Positions 19,177-27,756 are shown, counted from the first letter of the stretch. The stretch is 64,000 nt of DNA from Cupriavidus nantongensis (GCF_001598055.1 NZ_CP014845.1:1-64000), one strand, 5' to 3'. Made by a program: numbers and translations. Notes: generated by a model from the sequence alone, not told the origin.

Positions 19177-19893
19177 TCAGTACGCGCGCGATTGCCGGTA
19201 GCGCTTGTGCCAGTTGTCGGTATAGGCCTTGACCACCGCCGCGTCGCCGCGGATCAGCATGCCGTTCTCGGCGTTGCGCTCCTGCGCCGACTTGGTGAAG
19301 TTGAACGAGCCGGTGAACACCGCCTGGTCGTCGAACACCATCACCTTGTTATGGGCGATCGCGGGCTTGTTGTCGATCACCACCGGCACGCCGGCGTGCT
19401 TGAGGAAGGTGGCGCTGGTATAGCGCTCGCTCTGCTGGCTCTTGTCGAGGATCACGCGCACGTCGACGCCGCGCCGGTGCGCCTGCGCCACGGCCTCGGC
19501 AATCGGCGCGCTGGTGAACGAATAGGCCTGGATCAGCAGGCGCTGCCGCGTGCTGCGGATGGCATTGATCAGCAGCGCCTGGCAACTCGCGCCATCCGGC
19601 ACGAAGCACAGCGTGTAGCCGCTGCCATCGGCAAAGGGTTTGGCCGGCAGCGGCCTGGCGTCGGGCGGCTGGGCCGGTTGCGCGGACTTGCCGGTGCGCG
19701 ACGGGAAGTGGTTGGCGACGGCCTCGTTGAAGGTCTCGCTAATGCTGTTGGCGATGGTCTCGGAGACCTGGTCGAAGGTCGAGGTCGAACGCGCGTGCGC
19801 CAGCAGCGCGAAGGGACTGAACGAAGTGAAGGCCGACACGGCGGCGGCCAGGCCCAGGCCCAGCACGGCCCGGCGAATGAAGCGATAAGTCAC
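19177..19893 (-). CDS. Phospholipase D-like nuclease (Nuc/PLD family), secreted
   Basis: The 238-residue protein has one HKD motif (AIAHNKVMVFDDQAVFTGSFNFT), as in the small dimeric endonuclease Nuc rather than two-motif phospholipases. The N-terminus (VTYRFIRRAVLGLGLAAAVSA) is a signal peptide, so the protein acts in the periplasm or outside the cell. The start is taken as the GTG at 19893, where the signal peptide begins; upstream in-frame sequence is Arg-rich and unlike a leader. No strong ribosome site precedes it. The likely activity is non-specific phosphodiester cleavage. Confidence 0.84.
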   Translation of the reverse strand: MTYRFIRRAVLGLGLAAAVSAFTSFSPFALLAHARSTSTFDQVSETIANSISETFNEAVANHFPSRTGKSAQPAQPPDARPLPAKPFADGSGYTLCFVPDGASCQALLINAIRSTRQRLLIQAYSFTSAPIAEAVAQAHRRGVDVRVILDKSQQSERYTSATFLKHAGVPVVIDNKPAIAHNKVMVFDDQAVFTGSFNFTKSAQERNAENGMLIRGDAAVVKAYTDNWHKRYRQSRAY

Positions 19894-20123
19894 GGCGGAT
19901 CTTGGCGTCGGTAAAGGACACGTGCGGGACAGCGTGCGCGCGCCGCGCGCCGCACCTGTCCGGGGCGGGAACGCAGCGTAGCAGCCGCATACGCCACTGG
20001 CAAAGCGGGATTGTGTAACAGGATCTGTGGGGCGCGCGGGGTCGCGCCGCAGCCTTGGGACTATCCGCGGCCGGCGCCTATGATGGATGCAACCCATGCG
20101 GCCGCGGCCGCCAAGGAGAGGCA

Positions 20124-20330
20124 ATGACGAACCACACCTACAAGCTGGTCGAGATCGTCGGCTCTTCGCCCGACGGCTGCGACCAGGCCATCCAGAGCGC
20201 CATCGCCAAGGCCGGCGAGACCATCAAGAACATCGACTGGTTCGAAGTGGTGGAAACGCGCGGCCATATCCAGAACGGCAAGATCGCGCACTACCAGGTC
20301 ACGTTGAAGGTGGGCTTCCGCGTGACCTGA
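20124..20330 (+). CDS. Dodecin, flavin-storage protein
   Basis: The 68-residue protein has the dodecin layout: beta-alpha-beta-beta with YKLVEIVGSSPDGCDQAIQSAIAKAGETIKNIDWFEVVETRG and a GKIAHYQVTLKVGFRV ending. The tryptophan in NIDWFEV stacks with flavin in known dodecins. Twelve copies form a hollow sphere that binds FMN, FAD or CoA. An AGGAGAGG ribosome site precedes the ATG. It stands alone, and the following gene is on the other strand. Confidence 0.95.
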   Translation: MTNHTYKLVEIVGSSPDGCDQAIQSAIAKAGETIKNIDWFEVVETRGHIQNGKIAHYQVTLKVGFRVT

Positions 20331-20343
20331 ACCCTCACTGCGC

Positions 20344-21132
20344 TCAGGCCGCGGCCAGTGGTTCCGGCTGCACCGACTGCGCAGCCTCGCTGGCATGCGC
20401 GTACAGGCGCTGCAGCGCCGGCCGCGGCGCGTCGCGCAGGAACGCGAGCATCTTGTCGATAAAGGCCTCGGTGGCGGTCTGCGGCACCAGCCGGATCCAC
20501 TGCTGCGCTTCGGTTTCGCGGCCCGCCAGCGCGAGCATGCGCGCATAGTTGAACTGGCCGCGGAAGTCGCCGCCTTCAGCCGCCTGGCGGTAGTACGCGA
20601 CCGCGCGCGCCGGATCCTGCGCCACCTCCCAGCCGTCTTCGTGGAAGCCGCCGAGGATATTGAGCGACTTGGCATGGCCCAGCGCCGCCGCGCGCTGGTA
20701 CCAGCCGAGCGCGGCGCGCCGGTCGGCGGCGATGCCGCGGCCCAGCACCAGCGCCGTGGCCAGGTTGTACATGCCCCAGTCCGAGCCGCGCTCCGCCGCC
20801 AGCGTGTACCAGTGCGCGGCGGCACGCGCATCCGGCGCGGTGCCCCAGCCGTTCTCGTAGCAGCGGCCGGCCAGGTTGGCCGCGCCCGCATGGCCGGCGT
20901 GCGCCGCGTGCTTGAACCACGCGAACGCCTGCACCGGGTCGCGCGCGACGCCATGGCCGGCCAGGAACCACTGGCCCAGCACCATCTGCGCATCGAGCTG
21001 GCCTGCCACCGCGGCGCCGCCCAGCCACGGCAGCGCCTGCTGCGGCGGGCCGGCCAGCTTGTCGCGCAGTCCCGCGGGACCGAGCTGTTCGAGTTCGACC
21101 GGCGTGGCGACGCGGAAGGGCAGGGTATCCAT
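20344..21132 (-). CDS. Sel1-repeat (TPR-like) protein next to the siderophore receptor
   Basis: The 262-residue protein consists mainly of Sel1-like repeats; at least four are readable (AQMVLGQWFLAGHGVARDPVQAFAWFKHAA, AANLAGRCYENGWGTAPDARAAAHWYTLAA, GMYNLATALVLGRGIAADRRAALGWYQRAA and SLNILGGFHEDGWEVAQDPARAVAYYRQAA). There is no signal peptide, so it is probably a cytoplasmic protein-interaction scaffold. It lies 90 bp downstream of the TonB-dependent receptor on the same strand and may share its iron-responsive promoter. The start at 21132 begins MDTLPF. Confidence 0.85.
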   Translation of the reverse strand: MDTLPFRVATPVELEQLGPAGLRDKLAGPPQQALPWLGGAAVAGQLDAQMVLGQWFLAGHGVARDPVQAFAWFKHAAHAGHAGAANLAGRCYENGWGTAPDARAAAHWYTLAAERGSDWGMYNLATALVLGRGIAADRRAALGWYQRAAALGHAKSLNILGGFHEDGWEVAQDPARAVAYYRQAAEGGDFRGQFNYARMLALAGRETEAQQWIRLVPQTATEAFIDKMLAFLRDAPRPALQRLYAHASEAAQSVQPEPLAAA

Positions 21133-21222
21133 ACAAGGAGCTTCGGTTGAAAGGCAAAGCGGCACGCAACCGGAGCTGGCCGCGTGCCGCGGTGCGCAGT
21201 GCGGCCTGGGCGGCCGCCGCGC

Positions 21223-23499
21223 TCAGTAGCGCAGGTTCAGATTCAGCACCGCGGTGCGGCCCGGAGCCACGGTCGCATAGTGCGAGGTATAGGCCTGGCT
21301 GTAGTAGGTCTTGTCGGTCAGGTTCTGCACGTTCAGCTGCAGCGCCACGTTCTTGTTGATGCGGTATGCGGCCATCGCATCGAAGCGCCAGTACGACGGC
21401 ACCCACTTGTTGGTGCCCTCGTTGCCCCAGATCTTCGACACGTAGTACGCACCGCCGCCGATGGTCAGGTTGGGCAGCAGCTGGTACGTGGTCCACAGGC
21501 TGAAGCTGTCGTCCGGCGTATTCGGGAACGACTGGCCGTCGCTCAGGCCGAAGGCAGCGCCGGCGCCGCCGTTGTTGCGCAGTTCGCTCTTCAGGTGGGT
21601 GTAGCCGCCGAACATGGCCCACTTGTCGGTCACGTTGCCGGAGAAGCCCAGCTCGAAGCCGTCCACGCGCTTGTTGCCGGCCATGGCGGCGGTGCCGTCC
21701 TGCTGCACGATGCGGGCGTTGGTGGTCTCGATGCGGAAGATCGCCGCGGTCAGCGCCAGGCGGTTCTTCAGTACGTCCCACTTGGTGCCCAGTTCGAACG
21801 AGCGGTTCTTTTCCGGCGCGAGCTGGTCGCCCCGGTTGCCGCTGCGGTCCGGGGCCAGGCCGTTGGGGTCCGAGCCCTGCGCCAGGAACGCGCCGGCGGG
21901 AGTCGACGAGGTGCCGTACGACACGTAGAAGCTGGCGTTCTCCACCGGCTTGTACACCACGCCCAGCTGGTAGTTGAACAGGTTGTCGTCGCGCGAGTAT
22001 TCCGCACGCGAGCCATTGGCCGCGCGCGCCGCGGTGAAGCTGGTGCGGTAGCTGTCGAAGCGCACGCCGCCGTTGACGATCCACTGCTTGCTCAGCTCGA
22101 CCGAGTCGAACAGGTACACCGACGCCGTGTTGGTCTTGGCGTTGGTCGGGTTGTTGGCGCGCGCGATGCTGCCGCGCCACGGGTCGTTGGGGTTGGGGTT
22201 GAGCAGCGTGGTGCAGTTGTAGCCGCCGGCCGCGCCCGCGCCGTTGGGACAGCTGCTGTTGCCGGTGTCGACGTTGTAGGTGTCGTTCTCGCTTTTTTCC
22301 TGCGAGAACTCGACGCCGAAGACGTACTTGTGCTTGATCGCACCGGTCAGGAACTCGCCCGACAGGTCGGTCTGGTTGGCCACCGTGCGCGCGGTGGAAT
22401 AGCGGGTGTTCACGCGGCGCCAGAGCAGGTCGTAGTAGATGTTGCCCTTGCTGTCGTCAGGCTGCGTGTAGATGTAGTCCTGGTTGGTGCGCGAGAAGCG
22501 GGTCTGGTTGCGGAACTTCAGCGCCGGCGAAAAATCGTGCTCGAAGCGGATCGTGCCCATGTCGGCCTGGTCCTTGCGGAAGTCGCGGTCGAGCAGGCCG
22601 TAGTAGGTGCTGCGCGGCACGTTGACCGGCGAGCCGTCGCCGGCCTGGCGCGTGCGCGGGCGGCCGTCGCGGCGCGCAGTGAAGGCCGGGTTGTTGTACG
22701 GGATGCCGACGTCGGGGATGTCGTCGGTCTGCATGTGGTAGTACGACAGCGTCAGGCGTGTGTCGGTGCCCAGGCCGAACGCCACCGACGGCGCCACGCC
22801 CCAGCGCTTCTGGTGCACGGCATCGCGCCCGGCGACGTCCTGGTCGTGGAACATCGCGTTGAGGCGGAACGCCGCGTGGTCGGCGAACTGCCAGTTGCCG
22901 TCGGCGGTGCCGCGCACGTACTGCGCGTTGCCGACGCCGATGTTGCCTTCGGCAAAATTGCCCAGCCGGGGCGCCTTGCTGGTGATATTGATGCTGCCGC
23001 CGGCGGAGCCGCGCCCGTCGTAGGCGCCGGCCGGGCCCTTGGTCACTTCGACATTCTCGACGTTGAACAGCTCGCGCGACTGCGCGCCGATATCGCGGAA
23101 GCCGTCGAGGAAAGTGCTGGCCTGCGCGTCATAGCCGCGGATAAACGGCCGGTCGCCGACCGGGTTGCCGCCCTCGCCCGCGCCGAACGCAATGCCCGGC
23201 ACCGTGCGCAGCACGTCGGTCAGCGTGGTCGAGCCGGTGCTCTGGATGACTTCCTGCGGAATTACCGTGATCGAGCGCGGCGTATCGCGCAGCGGCTCGG
23301 GATTCTTGATCGACGACGAGCTTTCCGCCTTGAAACCGCTGTCGCCGGTGACCGTCACCTGCGGCAGGTTGACCGGCTTGGGCGCCTCTTGCGCGGCGAC
23401 CGGCGCCGCGGCGACTGCGGCGCCGACCATGCCGGTCAATCGAGGAATGGTACCCAGCTTCCCGTGGCTCTTTCTTGTTATGACTGCCGAATACTGCAC
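21223..23499 (-). CDS. TonB-dependent siderophore receptor, Fiu/catecholate-like
   Basis: The 758-residue outer-membrane receptor has a signal peptide (to about residue 37, APVAAQ), a plug domain (RDTPRSITVIPQEVI, RGYDAQASTFLDGFRD, ENVEVTKGPAGAYDGRGSAGGSINI) and a 22-strand barrel ending in a C-terminal aromatic residue (NLNLRY). Plug motifs resemble the catecholate receptors Fiu/CirA-like. It imports a ferric siderophore using TonB energy. The start is a GTG at 23499 with AGAGGG at proper spacing. A Fur-like box lies upstream, so iron repression is expected. No siderophore synthesis genes are in the window. Confidence 0.92.
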   Translation of the reverse strand: MQYSAVITRKSHGKLGTIPRLTGMVGAAVAAAPVAAQEAPKPVNLPQVTVTGDSGFKAESSSSIKNPEPLRDTPRSITVIPQEVIQSTGSTTLTDVLRTVPGIAFGAGEGGNPVGDRPFIRGYDAQASTFLDGFRDIGAQSRELFNVENVEVTKGPAGAYDGRGSAGGSINITSKAPRLGNFAEGNIGVGNAQYVRGTADGNWQFADHAAFRLNAMFHDQDVAGRDAVHQKRWGVAPSVAFGLGTDTRLTLSYYHMQTDDIPDVGIPYNNPAFTARRDGRPRTRQAGDGSPVNVPRSTYYGLLDRDFRKDQADMGTIRFEHDFSPALKFRNQTRFSRTNQDYIYTQPDDSKGNIYYDLLWRRVNTRYSTARTVANQTDLSGEFLTGAIKHKYVFGVEFSQEKSENDTYNVDTGNSSCPNGAGAAGGYNCTTLLNPNPNDPWRGSIARANNPTNAKTNTASVYLFDSVELSKQWIVNGGVRFDSYRTSFTAARAANGSRAEYSRDDNLFNYQLGVVYKPVENASFYVSYGTSSTPAGAFLAQGSDPNGLAPDRSGNRGDQLAPEKNRSFELGTKWDVLKNRLALTAAIFRIETTNARIVQQDGTAAMAGNKRVDGFELGFSGNVTDKWAMFGGYTHLKSELRNNGGAGAAFGLSDGQSFPNTPDDSFSLWTTYQLLPNLTIGGGAYYVSKIWGNEGTNKWVPSYWRFDAMAAYRINKNVALQLNVQNLTDKTYYSQAYTSHYATVAPGRTAVLNLNLRY

Positions 23500-23529
23500 T
23501 TTATGCCCTCTTTTATAGCAAATCTAAAC

Positions 23530-23551
23530 AATAATGAGAAGAATTATCATT
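23530..23551 (-). promoter_or_regulatory. Fur-box-like operator
   Basis: An AT-rich interrupted palindrome lies 31-52 bp upstream of the receptor start. On the minus strand it reads AATGATAAT then TTCTCATTATT, close to the GATAATGATAATCATTATC Fur consensus, in otherwise GC-rich DNA. Confidence 0.75.
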
Positions 23552-23641
23552 TGGTTACTATTGACTGGTCAAGATTGACATTTGCGTACATGAGCAAAAA
23601 TGTTGCGGAATTGCGGCAGCCAGCGCGCGGCGCGGTCCAGC

Positions 23642-23677
23642 AAAAAAATCGGCCGGCGCAGAACTTGCCGCCGGCCG
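23642..23677 (-). terminator. Rho-independent terminator of the TpsB-like gene
   Basis: A 9-bp GC stem (23650-23658 with 23669-23677) is followed on the minus strand by a run of seven T (A-run 23642-23648). It begins 28 bp after the stop of the outer-membrane transporter gene. Confidence 0.85.
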
Positions 23678-23704
23678 TGCAGGGAACCTTAGAAATGCCA
23701 GGCC

Positions 23705-25372
23705 TCAGTCGAACTGGTACGAATAGATCATGTTGATGCGCGGCGAGCGGCGGCTGGCATTGGTCGGCTTGTCGCCGACCGGCTGCGCCAGCGACAGGTC
23801 CAGCGTGTAATAGCGCCGGTCCGAGAAGCGCGCGCCCAGCGCCACCGACGACAGGCTGCGGTGCGACAGCGACACGCTGTTCGAATACACGCGCGCCACG
23901 TCGGCCGACACATAGGGCTGGATCGTGCGCAGGTAGGTCAGGTCCGGCAGGAACAGCCGGCTGATTTCCGCCGATGCGCCCCAGCCCTTGTCGCCCGCGA
24001 CTTCGCCGGCGGGGTAGCCCAGGCCGAAGAAGCGTCCGCCAAAGCTGATCTGCTCGCCCGACGCCAGCCGGTCGCCGCTGTACTGGCCGGCGGCGGCCAG
24101 GGTCAGGCCAAAGCCCGCCGGCAGGTCCTTGGACTGCGACAGCAGCAGCCGCGTACGGAAGAAGCTCAGGTCATTGTTGTTGTTCTGGCGGCTCGCGCCC
24201 AGCGCATCGAAGCCCTTGTACAGGCCCAGCGTGGCGTTGCGGCTGACGCCTTCGCCGCGCTGCAGGTAGGTCAGCTCCGCGGTGGCCACGCGCACGTTGG
24301 TGCCGAGCGTCACGCGCGTACCGGTAGCGGTATGGGTATAGCGCTCGAACTGGTCGGCGCCGTAGACGCCGCCGGTCAGTGTCAGCGTATGCGCGTTCGA
24401 CAGCAGCAGCGGATAGCTCAGGGTGCCGCCGATGCGCTTGGTGTCGTTGACATAGCGCGGGTTGAAGCCGATCGGCGCCAGCGTCGCGTTCTGCGGCACG
24501 CCACGGTAGTGCGAGGCATTGAGCCGCGCCACCATGCCCTCGGTGCCGAGCGGCTGTGCATAGCTGGCGGCGTAGTATTCCTCGTTGTCGCGGCCCTTGG
24601 GAAACAGTGCCGACACCGAGACCTGCTCGCCCAGCGGCGTCAGGCTGTTGGTGGTGGCCGTGGCGATGGCGCGCAGGCCCGGCGACATGTATTCGATGCC
24701 GGTGCCGAAGGTGAAGGGTTTGCGCTTGACCTCGAGCACCATCTCGCAGGCGCCGTCGGTGGTGGTCGGCGGCTGCACCGTCGCCGCCACCTGCAGCCCG
24801 GGCTGCAGCGCCAGCGCGTTGACATAGTGCTCGAAGCGGTCCTGGCGCAGCGGGCGGTCCTGCTGCAGCTTCTCGGCGATGGCGCGCAGGCGGCGCTCGG
24901 CCGGGCCCGCCTTGCCGGTCACGGTGACCTTGGCGACGTAGCCTTCCACCACCGTGACCAGCACGTCGCCGTTGGCAAAGTCCTGCGCCGGCACGAACGC
25001 GAACGACAGCGGGTAGCCGCGCTCCTTGTACATCTGCGTCACCGCATTGGCGGCTTCCAGCAGCTGCGCCACCGTGATCTCGCGGTTGGCCAGCGGCTGG
25101 AACTGCGCGGCGACTTCTTCGAACGGCAGCGTCTTCGCGCCCTCGATGCGAAAGCGCCGCGGCGTCAGGCGCGCGTTGAGCAGGTCCTGCATGGCGGGCT
25201 GCGGCCGCTCGACCTGCACGGTCACGCGGCTGTCGGGCCGGGCCGGCGCAATCTTGGGAAGCGTCTGGGTTGGATCGCCCTGGACCGGGCTGCGCGGATC
25301 GGCCTGGACCAGGCCGTGATGGAACGCGCCGACGCCGACCAGCAGCGCGGCAACGCGATGACGTGCACGCAT
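23705..25372 (-). CDS. TpsB/FhaC-ShlB-like two-partner secretion transporter, variant
   Basis: The 555-residue outer-membrane protein has a signal peptide (residues 1-25). A ShlB-type POTRA region follows (RRFRIEGAKTLPFEEVAAQF and EITVAQLLEAANAVTQMYKERGYPLSFAFVP, about 75-165), then a 16-strand barrel ending in YSYQFD. Family members export one partner protein across the outer membrane. The barrel motif that normally reads VRGF/Y reads GLGYPAGEVAGDKG here (about residues 450-463), so the conserved Arg is absent. It lies 182 bp downstream of a repetitive lipoprotein gene on the same strand; no TpsA with a filamentous-haemagglutinin signal domain is nearby. The ATG at 25372 has AGGGG upstream. 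Confidence 0.86.
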   Translation of the reverse strand: MRARHRVAALLVGVGAFHHGLVQADPRSPVQGDPTQTLPKIAPARPDSRVTVQVERPQPAMQDLLNARLTPRRFRIEGAKTLPFEEVAAQFQPLANREITVAQLLEAANAVTQMYKERGYPLSFAFVPAQDFANGDVLVTVVEGYVAKVTVTGKAGPAERRLRAIAEKLQQDRPLRQDRFEHYVNALALQPGLQVAATVQPPTTTDGACEMVLEVKRKPFTFGTGIEYMSPGLRAIATATTNSLTPLGEQVSVSALFPKGRDNEEYYAASYAQPLGTEGMVARLNASHYRGVPQNATLAPIGFNPRYVNDTKRIGGTLSYPLLLSNAHTLTLTGGVYGADQFERYTHTATGTRVTLGTNVRVATAELTYLQRGEGVSRNATLGLYKGFDALGASRQNNNNDLSFFRTRLLLSQSKDLPAGFGLTLAAAGQYSGDRLASGEQISFGGRFFGLGYPAGEVAGDKGWGASAEISRLFLPDLTYLRTIQPYVSADVARVYSNSVSLSHRSLSSVALGARFSDRRYYTLDLSLAQPVGDKPTNASRRSPRINMIYSYQFD

Positions 25373-25507
25373 GGCAAAACCCCTGTAAGAAACACTGCGG
25401 CTATTGACGTCGCGTGCCACTGGCGTGGGGATTGCCGCTACCCCCGGACGCCTGCTGGCCGATACTGCCGGTCCAGCGCGTGGCCGCTACGTTGAATCAG
25501 GTGAGCA

Positions 25508-25543
25508 CCGCTGCCCGCGATCAAACGATCGGCGGGGCAGCGG
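25508..25543 (-). other. Intercistronic hairpin between lipoprotein and TpsB-like genes
   Basis: A 9-bp outer stem (25508-25516 with 25535-25543) encloses an inner CGATC/GATCG stem. It lies just after the lipoprotein stop on the minus strand. No T-run follows, so it may tune mRNA stability or partial readthrough into the transporter gene rather than fully terminate. Confidence 0.5.
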
Positions 25544-25554
25544 CCAAGGCAGGA

Positions 25555-27153
25555 TTACTTCTGGCCGAGCGCGCCAGTCAGGCCGCCGAGCAGGCCGCCG
25601 ACCAGGCCACCGACGGGGCCGGTGGTGGAGCCCTTGGTCGTGGTGCTGCCCGCGGTGGTGGTGGCGCCGCCGGTCACGGCGGAGACGACATTGGTGACCG
25701 GTGCCAGCGGGCTGGTGGTGCCACTGCCGCTGGTTGCGCCGCCAACGCTGCCGACCACACCACCGACCACGCCATTCACCACGCCGCTCACCGCGCCGGT
25801 GACCGGAGCCAGCGGCGTGCTGGCCGTGGCGGAAGCCAGGCCGCCGGTGACGGTGCTGACCAGGCTGGTGACGGGCGCCAGCGGCGAACCACCGGCACCG
25901 CCAGTGGCGCTGCCAAGGCCGCCCACCGCGCCACTGACCAGCGACGTGACCGGAGCCAGCGGCGTGTTGGCGGTGGCGCCGGTCAGCCCTCCGGTGACGC
26001 TGCCGACCAGGCCGGTGACCGGCGCCAGCGGCGAACCCGTGCCGCCGGCGCCTGCCCCGCCCGTCAGCCCCCCGGCCAGCGTGGTAACAGGTGCCAATAC
26101 CGAACCCAGCGCGCCCAGGCCGCCACCGCTGGCGGGGCCGTTCACTGCGCCGCCCAGCGAGGCCACCGTGGTGCCGGTGGCGTTGACCACGCTGCCGACG
26201 CCCGCGACCACCGGCGTGTTGGTCTGTTGCAGCTTGGTGCCGGCGGTGGCCAGCGCACCGCCTACGGTCGCCAGCAGGCTGCTGGTCGGGGCGCCCAGGC
26301 CAGTGGCCGCGCCCAGTGACTGTGTGGTGCTGGTCAGTTGCGAAGTGATCGGCACGATCAGCTTGCTGGTGGTGATGGTCACCTGCTCGACCGCGCCGCT
26401 CGACAACACCGAGGTCAACGTCCCGCCGGTGTTGCTGACGGTATTGCCCAGCGTGCCGACCACCGCGCCCAGCGGCGAAGTCAGCGGCGCCAGCGGTGCC
26501 AGCTGGCCGGTGCCCAGGCCGCTCACCGCTGTGCCGGCGCTGGTCACCGCCTTGCCCAGTTCGGTCACCACGTTGCCGGTGCTGGCGACGGTGGTGCCGA
26601 CCGGGTTGGTCGAATTGGGCATGCTGCCCAGACCGGATTGCAGGCCCGTGGCCAGCGCGCCGACGGCATCGCCGGTCGAGGCCACCACGCCGCCCAGCCC
26701 GCTTTGGGTCTGGCCCGGCACCAGCGGCAGGTTGGCGTTGCCAATCTGGTTGCCGAGGTCGCTGACGGTGCTGCCCGTATTGCCCAGCACCGTGCCGGCG
26801 TTGTTGATCACGGTCGCGGTCGGGGTCCGCGCGGTGGGCGTCTCGCCACCGCCAGTATTGCCACCGGTGTTGCCGCCGTTGTTGCCGCCGGTGCCACCAC
26901 CCGTGCCGCCGCTGCCGCCACCGGTGCCACCCGTGCCCCCGGTACCGCCGCCGGCGAGGTCGGTGCCGCCGCCGGTCCCGCCGGTGCCGCCACCTGTGCC
27001 GCCGGTGCCTCCGTTGTTGCCGCCATTCGTGCCGCCATTCGTGCCAGCGGTATCGCTGGTGCCCATCGACGTCGATCCGCTGCCGCTGGCGCAGCCGCCC
27101 AGGGCCAGCAGGGTTGCAAGGAGTGCCGTTACGGCGAGTTGTTGTTTGCGCAT
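25555..27153 (-). CDS. Repetitive Gly-rich lipoprotein (collagen-like annotation type)
   Basis: The 532-residue protein has a lipobox (LLALGGC, acylated C21), a Gly/Thr/Asn stalk (residues 38-103) and a long Ala/Gly/Val/Thr-rich body. The last third carries five (S/T)PLAPVT motifs spaced about 20-35 residues apart, each followed by a valine/glycine stretch such as SLVSTVTGGL. Charged residues are almost absent. The ATG at 27153 has AAGGA at good spacing; one 15 bp upstream is less likely. The body (about 110-360) is homologous to the divergent gene at 27852-29051. I infer a surface or periplasmic fibre-like lipoprotein; the function is unknown. Confidence 0.82.
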   Translation of the reverse strand: MRKQQLAVTALLATLLALGGCASGSGSTSMGTSDTAGTNGGTNGGNNGGTGGTGGGTGGTGGGTDLAGGGTGGTGGTGGGSGGTGGGTGGNNGGNTGGNTGGGETPTARTPTATVINNAGTVLGNTGSTVSDLGNQIGNANLPLVPGQTQSGLGGVVASTGDAVGALATGLQSGLGSMPNSTNPVGTTVASTGNVVTELGKAVTSAGTAVSGLGTGQLAPLAPLTSPLGAVVGTLGNTVSNTGGTLTSVLSSGAVEQVTITTSKLIVPITSQLTSTTQSLGAATGLGAPTSSLLATVGGALATAGTKLQQTNTPVVAGVGSVVNATGTTVASLGGAVNGPASGGGLGALGSVLAPVTTLAGGLTGGAGAGGTGSPLAPVTGLVGSVTGGLTGATANTPLAPVTSLVSGAVGGLGSATGGAGGSPLAPVTSLVSTVTGGLASATASTPLAPVTGAVSGVVNGVVGGVVGSVGGATSGSGTTSPLAPVTNVVSAVTGGATTTAGSTTTKGSTTGPVGGLVGGLLGGLTGALGQK

Positions 27154-27386
27154 GGTCTGTTCCTTCATTCCCGTCGTTTCAATCGCTCGGCCGCGCAACG
27201 CGTTTGGTCTGCTGCGTGCGGCGGTGACGGTGATGGCGCAATCGGTATGCCAGCCTTTTGGCGTGCTACCGCACAGACCCCGCCGAAGTCGGGTGTGGTG
27301 CCCGCCAGGCCTTGCGGCACGCGGCCTGCGCGGTGTTCGCGGCAAGCGCCGCGAGACCTGGCGGCGCGTGGGAGTAAAGGGCGTGG

Positions 27387-27410
27387 CGCGTTACGCGTTA
27401 CGTAACGTGT
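27387..27410 (-). promoter_or_regulatory. 24-bp dyad operator, copy 1
   Basis: The core CGTTACGTAACG (27396-27407) is a perfect palindrome. Read on the minus strand, the 24-bp element matches copy 2 at 21 of 24 positions. It lies about 235 bp upstream of the leftward lipoprotein gene. Confidence 0.65.
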
Positions 27411-27515
27411 GTCGTGCGCGGGGAACAAAACAGCGCGGGCAAGGCCGCGCGCATCCGGCGCAACTGGCCGTCGCCTGCCCTCCGCGCTGCCGTTGCGTGT
27501 TCCCGCTTGTCCGGA

Positions 27516-27539
27516 ACACGTTACGTAGCACGTAACACG
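27516..27539 (+). promoter_or_regulatory. 24-bp dyad operator, copy 2
   Basis: GTTACGT-AGC-ACGTAAC forms a perfect 7-bp dyad inside the element, with TCCGG and TCCGGA outside it. It lies about 313 bp upstream of the rightward lipoprotein gene and is inverted relative to copy 1. Confidence 0.65.
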
Positions 27540-27709
27540 TCCGGACCCTGCCGCGATGCTGCGCGTGGGTGCTTCGCCGCCACCTTGATTCGCCCCGCAA
27601 GCCGCGCTGCGCAAGGCCTGCGAGCGGCCCGCCGGTCTGTGCGCCGGTCCACCTTGCCGCGCTGGCATGCGCCTTGCCATTTGCTCTGCCGACGCGCTGA
27701 TGATTTCGC

Positions 27710-27756
27710 GTGCCACTGTGCTGCCATGACTGATGGGGATGGCAGGCAGGTGGCAC
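27710..27756 (+). other. Leader hairpin ahead of the rightward lipoprotein gene
   Basis: GTGCCAC (27710-27716) pairs with GTGGCAC (27750-27756) and CTGCCAT (27721-27727) pairs with ATGGCAG (27739-27745). Symmetric 4-nt internal loops lie between the two stems, and the terminal loop has 11 nt. It ends 95 bp before the start codon and would fold in the mRNA leader. Confidence 0.5.

Noticed and set aside
25555..27153. Considered a true collagen-like Gly-X-Y protein
   Set aside because: The Gly-rich stalk is Gly-Gly-Thr/Asn with no Pro at X or Y and covers only residues 38-103; the rest is not triplet-based.
25622..27535. A 637-codon plus-strand frame rich in Pro/Val
   Set aside because: It is the antisense of the Gly/Val-rich lipoprotein gene. 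The opposite strand has the lipobox, ribosome site and homology to the paralogue.
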